Shown here piece by piece: positions 1-4,367 of a stretch of DNA of 5,474 nt. The stretch's first letter is position 1, and each line of letters begins with the position of its first letter. The notes beneath the pieces were generated by a model. That model was not told where the DNA came from and did no database searches. It saw only the letters and a program-made list of their open reading frames with translations. The DNA comes from Desulfonema limicola (GTDB taxonomy: Bacteria > Desulfobacterota > Desulfobacteria > Desulfobacterales > DYRC01): NCBI GenBank assembly GCA_020718925.1, contig DYRC01000277.1, forward strand, positions 1-5,474. Reading direction: 5' to 3'. A program made the translations under genes and the position numbers.

Positions 1-759
1 ATGTGAAAAGATATTTCTCTGCCGAAACGCTTCATACATCACGACCGCTCCGGCTGCCGAAGCGTTTAACGAATCCATCTGAGATGATTGCGGGATAGCC
101 ATCAGAAAATCACAATGGCGTTTTACCAAAGGACGGACGCCTTTTTCTTCCCCGCCGATGACGATTCCCAATGCGCCGCTCAAATCTGTTTCAAAAACAG
201 AAGTTCGGGCTTTTCCGTCCATGCCTGCAATCCATACGCCGTTTTCTTTGAGTTCCCCGATAGCATTGACCATATTTGTAACCTGAGCCAGCAGGATATG
301 TTCCATTGCGCCCGCAGATGCTTTGGATACCGCCGGATTCGGAGGTGCTGCCCGGTCTTTAGGGATGATGATGCCGTGAACTCCGGCGCACAATGCCGTG
401 CGAATCAGTGCGCCCAGATTCTGCGTATCTTCAATGCTATCTGCCAGCAGCAGAAACGGCGGCTTTCCCTGATTTTCAGCTTCCTGAATGATGTCATTCA
501 CATCAACTGCCGGATAAGGGCTGACCATTGCCGCAACACCCTGATGTCCGTCTCCGGCAATCAGAGCGGTCAATTGGGACGGAGAATATTTTTTTATCGG
601 AATATTGAAAGATTCGGCAAGCGCGGCAATATCTTCAAGCCGCTGTGAGCGTTTGTCTTTTGCAAGATAAATCTCTGAAATTTTTCTTCGCCTTGCTCTG
701 AGTGATTCAAGCACCGGGTGAATTCCGAAGAGTATTTCTGTTTTTTTTTGAAAATTCAT
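1..759 (-). CDS. rlmB: 23S rRNA 2'-O-ribose methyltransferase, RlmB/TrmH family (SpoU class), 3' end off the window
   Basis: The frame is open from the ATG at 759 to the window edge (253 codons, no stop seen). RlmB proteins are usually about 245-250 residues, so only the last few codons should be missing. Residues ~8-80 (starting FGIHPVLESL) resemble the L30e-like substrate-binding domain of RlmB, which favours RlmB over the shorter TrmH. The SPOUT catalytic domain follows with all three motifs: QNLGALIRT (N114, R120), IGGEEKGVRP (~201-210) and a serine/asparagine motif DSLNASAAG (~229-237). The family binds SAM in a trefoil knot and methylates a ribose 2'-OH; for RlmB the target is G2251 of 23S rRNA. 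The target is inferred from the family. The start lies 16 nt after the HD-GYP stop, with no clear Shine-Dalgarno sequence, so expression probably depends on upstream translation. Nine consecutive A residues fall in codons 4-7. Confidence 0.9.
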   Translation of the reverse strand, partial: MNFQKKTEILFGIHPVLESLRARRRKISEIYLAKDKRSQRLEDIAALAESFNIPIKKYSPSQLTALIAGDGHQGVAAMVSPYPAVDVNDIIQEAENQGKPPFLLLADSIEDTQNLGALIRTALCAGVHGIIIPKDRAAPPNPAVSKASAGAMEHILLAQVTNMVNAIGELKENGVWIAGMDGKARTSVFETDLSGALGIVIGGEEKGVRPLVKRHCDFLMAIPQSSQMDSLNASAAGAVVMYEAFRQRNIFSH

Positions 760-775
760 ATCGTTTCGGAGTGAA

Positions 776-2089
776 TTATGAACTGGTTTTGTCATCATGA
801 TGATCTTTATACCGCAGCTGAATGTCTTTAAGCGCTGACAGACAGGAGCCATCTGCGGACTGATTTTCAAAGAGGATGTCCACGAGTTCGGGATCAAACT
901 GCCCCCCGGCTTCGTTTTTTATGGTATTCAGAACTTCTTTTTCATCCCATGCTTCTTTATAAACCCGTTTGGAACTGAGCGCGTCATAAACATCGGCAAG
1001 CGATACGATTCGGGCAAAAATAGGGATTTCCTCTTCTTTTTTTCCTTGTTTTAAAATGCTTTCTATTTTGTTTACAACCGGTTCTTCATTGTCATCGTCA
1101 AATAAATTCTGAATATCCAGCGCTACTGCAAGAGAAATATCCACATTTCCGGGATAGCCCCTCCCGTCCCATCGCTCATGATGATTCAGCGCTACTTCGC
1201 GTGCCATATCGTCAAAATCCGATTGGCGATCTGAAAATAACTGCGCGCCCCAGATGGTGTGCAGTTTCATAATCAGAAACTCTCCTTTTTTGAATTTGCC
1301 CGGTTTTTGCAGAATGCGATCCGAAATCGCCACTTTTCCCACATCATGAAGCATGGCTGCCCGGCGGAGAATATCCCGATTTTTATCTATCTCTTTCTGA
1401 GGGAAGGAATGCCTTTTTGCCCATCGTTCATACAGTTCAACCGAGTACGCGCCGACCCGGTTGACATGAGGTCCTGTTTCTTTGGGATCCCGCATTTCCG
1501 CCATTCGGATCATTCTGAGCAGCAGTGCGCGGGTCATCTGAGCGCGTTCCAAAGCAACCGACGCAATACTGGCAAACAGCATCATCGTTTTTTCATCCTG
1601 ATCGGAAAATGCAACGCTTTGTTTCAAATCATTCTGAGCATTGATAATCTGCAAGACGCCCAGAATGTCGCCGGTTCCGACCCTGAGCGGAATGGTCAGC
1701 ATAGAACGGGTGCGGTAGCCTTCCTTTTCATCAAACTTTTTGCCGAATTGATACGGCATACCGGGTTCGATTCTATAAACATCCTTGATATTTAAGGATT
1801 TTCCCTCTGCTGCGACATAGCCAGCGATGGTTTTAAGGTTAATCGGAATTGAGAACGTGGAATATTTCAGCTTTTTTTCTTTCCCCAGACGCTTTTGCAG
1901 CGTATCATTCTGAGTATATTTGAAATCCAGCATGTCCTGATTCCGGATATAGATAGAACCCGCGTCCGCATTGACGAATTTCCGGGCTGCGGTCAGAAGG
2001 TGTTCCATCAGAATATCCAAATCCTGAACACTGTTCAATTTTATCCCCAGTTCCATCAGGGCATTCAATTTTTCTGTTTCACTTAACAT
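776..2089 (-). CDS. GAF domain / HD-GYP domain protein, probable cyclic di-GMP phosphodiesterase
   Basis: This is a soluble two-domain signalling protein of 437 residues. Residues ~15-182 form a GAF sensor domain, seen in NADAGSIYIRN (~40-50), the LTIPLRVG strand (131-138) and ILGVLQIIN (142-150). Residues ~190-410 form an HD-GYP domain: KETGPHVNRV (203-212), the metal-binding HD pair in LHDVGK (H248, D249), KPGK, H277, HHERWDGRGYPG (303-314) and ADVYDAL with D366. The retained HD, HH and GYP residues suggest an active enzyme that linearises c-di-GMP; activity is inferred. Between GYP and IPIFARI there are about 41 residues where the family normally has about 9, an acidic/lysine-rich insertion. 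No membrane segment or receiver domain is present, so the input is presumably a small ligand or redox cue read by GAF. The ATG at 2089 has GAGG at 2095-2098 as its SD. It lies 29 nt after tatA and 16 nt before rlmB, probably in one operon. Confidence 0.93.
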   Translation of the reverse strand: MLSETEKLNALMELGIKLNSVQDLDILMEHLLTAARKFVNADAGSIYIRNQDMLDFKYTQNDTLQKRLGKEKKLKYSTFSIPINLKTIAGYVAAEGKSLNIKDVYRIEPGMPYQFGKKFDEKEGYRTRSMLTIPLRVGTGDILGVLQIINAQNDLKQSVAFSDQDEKTMMLFASIASVALERAQMTRALLLRMIRMAEMRDPKETGPHVNRVGAYSVELYERWAKRHSFPQKEIDKNRDILRRAAMLHDVGKVAISDRILQKPGKFKKGEFLIMKLHTIWGAQLFSDRQSDFDDMAREVALNHHERWDGRGYPGNVDISLAVALDIQNLFDDDNEEPVVNKIESILKQGKKEEEIPIFARIVSLADVYDALSSKRVYKEAWDEKEVLNTIKNEAGGQFDPELVDILFENQSADGSCLSALKDIQLRYKDHHDDKTSS

Positions 2090-2118
2090 GACAGCCTCAC
2101 GCAGTAGCGTTATCCGTA

Positions 2119-2301
2119 TCAGGATTTGTCATTTTCAGAAATTTTGTCAGAGTCGTTCTTACCGGCAGATGACACGGATGCTCTGAAATTATGAATGGCT
2201 TTTCCCAACCCGGAGCCAAGCTCAGGCAGCTTTCCCGCGCCGAAAATAACCAGCAGTATTATCAGGATGATAATCAGTTCAGGTATTCCGATTCCGAACA
2301 T
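2119..2301 (-). CDS. tatA: Sec-independent (twin-arginine) translocase subunit TatA/TatE
   Basis: This 60-residue protein has the standard TatA layout. A very short periplasmic N-terminus (MFGIGIPE) leads into one hydrophobic transmembrane helix (residues ~8-22, LIIILIILLVIFG). The conserved hinge GAGKLPELGSGLGKAIHNFR (~21-40) forms the start of the amphipathic helix, and a short polar tail ends in lysines. TatA oligomerises in the inner membrane and provides the passage for folded proteins bearing RR signal peptides selected by TatBC. No tatB or tatC is visible here, so the partners must be elsewhere. The short tail and PEL motif fit TatA better than TatB. The ATG at 2301 has a strong SD, AGGAGA, which overlaps the stop codon of the upstream gene. 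This suggests translational coupling to the CxxC protein. Confidence 0.95.
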   Translation of the reverse strand: MFGIGIPELIIILIILLVIFGAGKLPELGSGLGKAIHNFRASVSSAGKNDSDKISENDKS

Positions 2302-2308
2302 AATGTTT

Positions 2309-2315
2309 TCTCCTA
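2309..2315 (-). promoter_or_regulatory. tatA Shine-Dalgarno overlapping the upstream stop codon
   Basis: Read on the minus strand, TAGGAGA holds both the TAG stop of the upstream CxxC protein (2315-2313) and the AGGAGA ribosome-binding site of tatA (2314-2309), 7 nt from the ATG. Ribosomes terminating on the first gene would sit on the tatA initiation site, so the two are probably translationally coupled. The overlap is seen directly; coupling is inferred. Confidence 0.75.
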
Positions 2316-2705
2316 TCCCGATTCCGGGAAATTCAGTTCATCTCTGAGTTGTATAAACTCTTTTGATTGAACGTAATAATCCACCGCGCCCCGGTAATCA
2401 ATCCAGCGTTTCCAGACATCCATCCAGATGTCATTCTGCCAGTAAAGTTCATGGTTTTCTTTCCCCTGCATCCGATCAATATAAGAGACGTATTCTTCAG
2501 CGCAGATGTCGCAGAACAGATACGGCACTCTTAAACTATGGCTTTTATGATGGGGCGGCGTAATTTCAATATGACATCGTTCACAGAGCTGACGCTCCCC
2601 GAAAAAAAATGTCTCCAATGCCCTTAACTTACGGCGTTTGAACAAGTCTGCCTTTTTCTGCTTGGCGTCTTTGATCTTATCACCCAAAGATATGATATTT
2701 GCCAC
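2313..2705 (-). CDS. Hypothetical protein with two CxxC pairs (putative zinc-binding), upstream of tatA
   Basis: I do not recognise a named family for this 130-residue protein. Residues ~8-30 are strongly basic and probably helical (KIKDAKQKKADLFKRRKLRA). Two CxxC pairs follow, CERC (C41, C44) and CDIC (C65, C68), separated by 20 residues containing several histidines. The layout suggests a single four-Cys zinc site of zinc-ribbon or treble-clef type. The C-terminal half is rich in Trp, Tyr and acidic residues (for example YWQNDIWMDVWKRW, ~88-101), with no signal peptide or membrane segment. It is probably cytoplasmic; nucleic-acid or protein binding is possible but unproven. The start is GTG at 2705, supported by AAAAGGGG at 2710-2717; an in-frame stop lies just upstream and no ATG competes. 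It is the first gene of the block, about 32 nt behind a predicted promoter, and ends inside the SD of tatA. Confidence 0.8.
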   Translation of the reverse strand: MANIISLGDKIKDAKQKKADLFKRRKLRALETFFFGERQLCERCHIEITPPHHKSHSLRVPYLFCDICAEEYVSYIDRMQGKENHELYWQNDIWMDVWKRWIDYRGAVDYYVQSKEFIQLRDELNFPESG

Positions 2706-2709
2706 GTTA

Positions 2710-2717
2710 CCCCTTTT
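2710..2717 (-). promoter_or_regulatory. Ribosome-binding site supporting a GTG start at 2705
   Basis: The minus strand reads AAAAGGGGTAAC followed by GTG. The purine tract sits 4-6 nt before the codon, and it is the only good initiation signal for this frame. It justifies choosing GTG rather than an internal start. Confidence 0.7.
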
Positions 2718-2743
2718 CTGTTAAAATCTTTAATGTTATTTAA

Positions 2744-2772
2744 TATATACCATTGAGATAAAACCGTGTCAA
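2744..2772 (-). promoter_or_regulatory. Sigma70-type promoter with extended -10, driving the CxxC-tatA-HD-GYP-rlmB block
   Basis: The minus strand has a perfect -35 hexamer TTGACA (2772-2767), a 17-nt spacer and TATATA (2749-2744). TGG comes immediately before the -10, which gives the TGn extended -10 element. The surroundings are AT-rich. Transcription should start near 2737-2738, leaving a leader of about 32 nt before the GTG at 2705. No operator palindrome is evident around it, which fits constitutive housekeeping expression. An alternative -10, TATATT two bases further on, would give a 19-nt spacer. Confidence 0.75.
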
Positions 2773-2893
2773 TTCCGTTTATACTTTTTCAGCGATTCTC
2801 ATTTTGAAAAGATGATGATGCGGTCAGAATATCAGGGCTGATGAAAGCTGAACACAGAAGCGGGAAAAATTCTTATCAACAGATGGTAGCGGT

Positions 2894-2980
2894 TTAAAAT
2901 GAACTGATTATATCCATAATGAACAAGGATTTGCAATCTCTTGTTGAATGGGCATCAGTCAAAATTATACTACTACCCAT
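2894..2980 (-). CDS. Possible small ORF (28 codons) behind the cohesin-like gene
   Basis: An ATG at 2980 follows AGGAG (2992-2988) with a 7-nt spacer. It begins 13 nt after the stop of the secreted-protein gene, a gap like those between the upstream genes. The frame gives 28 residues, starting MGSSIILTDAH and ending IISSF, with one cysteine, and stops at TAA (2896-2894). I see no signal peptide, clear membrane helix or known family. It could be a real small protein, a leader-like peptide, or the remnant of a longer gene. The evidence is only the SD and spacing, so it is a tentative call. Confidence 0.35.
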   Translation of the reverse strand: MGSSIILTDAHSTRDCKSLFIMDIISSF

Positions 2981-2993
2981 TTTTATTCTCCTG

Positions 2994-3839
2994 CTATCGG
3001 ATTTCCTTAAAGGTGCCGAGATCCGCTTTCCAATAAAATTCCGCACCGATTTTCGGATCAGTATACGGATAAAAATTCAGCATAAAGCCGTATCTATGTC
3101 CCTGATATTCGGCGCAGATATTCAACGCCAGATCATCGCCCACCGCAATACAGTTTCCGGGATCGCTCTGAAGCGGTCCGAAGGTGGCTAAATCTGCCTT
3201 CCAGAAATGTCCGTCCAAACCGTTGGGATTATAGAAGTAATTCAGCATAAAACCGTATTTCACGCTGTGATAGTCCGCGCAGATATTTAATGCCAGATTA
3301 TCCTGAACAGGAATGCAGCTTATCTGAGGTGTATCGCCGTTAATGGTAATTGTCTGAAGCGGATAACTTCCGTTGGTCTCAGCAAAATGAGTATCAATCA
3401 ATGTCCATGCGGCTGAATCGCTGCTGCCGATACCGGCTGTTCCTCCGGCAATACACTGAAAGGTGATTGTCAGTATAGGATTTCCATAATTAGCAGGATT
3501 AAGCCCCGCAGGATCATTCGCAATAGCCGTGAAAGAAACAGAACCATAAGTATTTGCAGACTCTATCGGGTATAAGAATTGAATACCGAACTGGGCTGAG
3601 GCATCAGGATTCCAATCCATTTTCGTAACCTTCAGTTTATCTTTCGGAAAATCAATCTTTCCGTCAATTCCGGAAAAATTAAGCGTCCCTGTTATCTTAA
3701 TCTGAACAGTAAAAACATCGTTGATGTTAAACGGTCCGGCAGATGACAACCTCATCTCCGAGCTTAATGCCGCAAACGCATTTGCACTTATCATCAGCGC
3801 AAACAACATAACTCCGACAATCAGAAATCTTAATCGCAT
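2994..3839 (-). CDS. Secreted protein with cohesin-like domain and two C-terminal Cys-paired tandem modules
   Basis: This 281-residue protein begins with a Sec-type signal peptide: positive MRLR, a hydrophobic core to about residue 18, and a likely cut after ANAFA (residue 23). It has no twin arginine, so TatA next door is probably not its exporter. Residues ~25-168 look like a cohesin/CBM-type beta-sandwich: FNINDVFTVQIKITG, a SGIDGKIDFPKDKLKV strand pair, GSVSFTAIANDP, and ILTITFQCIAGGTAGI. This is pattern recognition rather than a sure match. Residues 175-220 and 230-277 are two copies of one module (C-x11-C, YGFMLN, WKADLxTF). The Cys pairs C175/C187 and C230/C242 could form disulfides outside the cytoplasm. 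It probably acts at the cell surface or is released, perhaps in binding. The ATG at 3839 has a strong SD, AAAGGAG (3853-3847), 16 nt after the GNAT gene. No dockerin, anchor or catalytic domain was seen. Confidence 0.8.
   Translation of the reverse strand: MRLRFLIVGVMLFALMISANAFAALSSEMRLSSAGPFNINDVFTVQIKITGTLNFSGIDGKIDFPKDKLKVTKMDWNPDASAQFGIQFLYPIESANTYGSVSFTAIANDPAGLNPANYGNPILTITFQCIAGGTAGIGSSDSAAWTLIDTHFAETNGSYPLQTITINGDTPQISCIPVQDNLALNICADYHSVKYGFMLNYFYNPNGLDGHFWKADLATFGPLQSDPGNCIAVGDDLALNICAEYQGHRYGFMLNFYPYTDPKIGAEFYWKADLGTFKEIR
3009..3317 (-). repeat. Tandem duplication encoding two ~47-residue modules
   Basis: Copy 1 spans 3180-3317 and copy 2 spans 3009-3152, separated by about 27 nt. 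Both encode CI-V-D-LALNICA-Y, then YGFMLN, then an aromatic/Pro/Gly stretch, then WKADL-TF. The central loop differs and copy 2 is slightly longer. Similarity is also visible at DNA level (for example attcagcataaa with ccgtat in both), so this is an in-gene duplication that has since diverged. Confidence 0.85.
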
Positions 3840-3846
3840 GACTTAT

Positions 3847-3853
3847 CTCCTTT
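3847..3853 (-). promoter_or_regulatory. Strong Shine-Dalgarno for the secreted cohesin-like protein
   Basis: AAAGGAG on the minus strand lies 7 nt before the ATG at 3839, within the 16-nt gap after the GNAT stop. It is the best ribosome-binding site in the upstream block. It fixes this start and suggests that the secreted protein is made at a higher level than the weakly initiated GNAT before it. Confidence 0.75.
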
Positions 3854-3855
3854 GT

Positions 3856-4356
3856 TCAATGTTCTGGCACGTCATCCAGAAAGCGATACATCACATAAGC
3901 GTCAACATATCCGATCTGCTGATGTTTGAATGCTTTAGGAAGTGTGCCTACGATAGAAAAACCCAATTTTTGCCACAAAGAAACCGCTGCTGTGTTGCTG
4001 CTTACAACAAAATTAAACTGCATAGCCAAATAACCGGCTTTTCGCGCTTCGCTAAGACAATGCCGCCCCATCAGTTCTCCGATGCCCTTGCCGTGTTCAT
4101 GCGGATCAACCATAAAAGACGCATTGGCAACATGAGCGCCGAGATCGCGCTGGTTGGATAAAAATTTATACATACCGACGATTCTGCCATTATCAACCGC
4201 AACAAAAGACGTAATTCCGGGACAGAACCAATACGCATGGGCATCTTCTTTTCCGGTGTCAGGAGAAAAAACATAAGTATCTCCTTTTCTGACCACCGCT
4301 TTGAATATCTGCCACATTCCTTCAAAATCCGATTCTGATGCCTTGTGAATTTCCAT
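3856..4356 (-). CDS. GNAT family N-acetyltransferase
   Basis: The 166-residue length is typical of a single-domain GNAT enzyme. The order is as expected: an N-terminal helix pair (MEIHKASESDFEGMWQIF), the strand FVAVDNGRIVGMYKF (~51-65), and motif A with the acetyl-CoA pyrophosphate loop HEHGKGIG (~86-93) after FMVDP. Motif B follows with NTAAVSLWQKLGFSIVGTLP (121-140), and a C-terminal YVDAYVMYR strand closes the domain. The loop has His where the family more often has Gln/Arg. The substrate is unknown: the GTLPKAFKH...YVDAYVMYR ending is common in small-molecule or amino-acid acetyltransferases, but I cannot assign one. It starts 11 nt after the stop of the radical SAM gene with no good SD, which suggests coupled translation. 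The secreted protein follows 16 nt later. A link between acetylation and the radical SAM product is possible but not shown. Confidence 0.92.
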   Translation of the reverse strand: MEIHKASESDFEGMWQIFKAVVRKGDTYVFSPDTGKEDAHAYWFCPGITSFVAVDNGRIVGMYKFLSNQRDLGAHVANASFMVDPHEHGKGIGELMGRHCLSEARKAGYLAMQFNFVVSSNTAAVSLWQKLGFSIVGTLPKAFKHQQIGYVDAYVMYRFLDDVPEH

Positions 4357-4367
4357 AGTTATTTTTA

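Noticed and set aside
88..648. A long open frame on the plus strand
   Set aside because: It lies opposite rlmB, whose minus-strand frame carries all SPOUT motifs. The plus-strand product is Cys/Arg-rich with no recognisable domain.
792..803. Perfect 12-bp palindrome TCATCATGATGA, considered as an operator
   Set aside because: It lies inside the 3' end of the HD-GYP coding sequence and arises from Asp/His codons; there is no promoter nearby.
1259..1795. Plus-strand open frame of 178 codons
   Set aside because: It is antisense to the well-supported GAF/HD-GYP gene and has no domain signature.
2099..2110. Small inverted repeat ACGC-TACT-GCGT before the HD-GYP gene
   Set aside because: A 4-bp stem with a 4-nt loop and no T-run is too weak for a terminator or a confident regulatory hairpin.
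2941..2971. Possible plus-strand promoter (TTGTTG ... TATACT)
   Set aside because: The -35 is a poor match, the spacer is 19 nt, and no plus-strand gene follows.
3721..4161. Plus-strand open frame of 146 codons
   Set aside because: It covers the antisense of the GNAT gene and of the 5' end of the secreted-protein gene, both clear on the minus strand; there is no RBS or family signature.
4071..4325. Alternative minus-strand frame inside the GNAT gene
   Set aside because: It overlaps the GNAT in another frame and lacks any motif; the GNAT frame is coherent from end to end.
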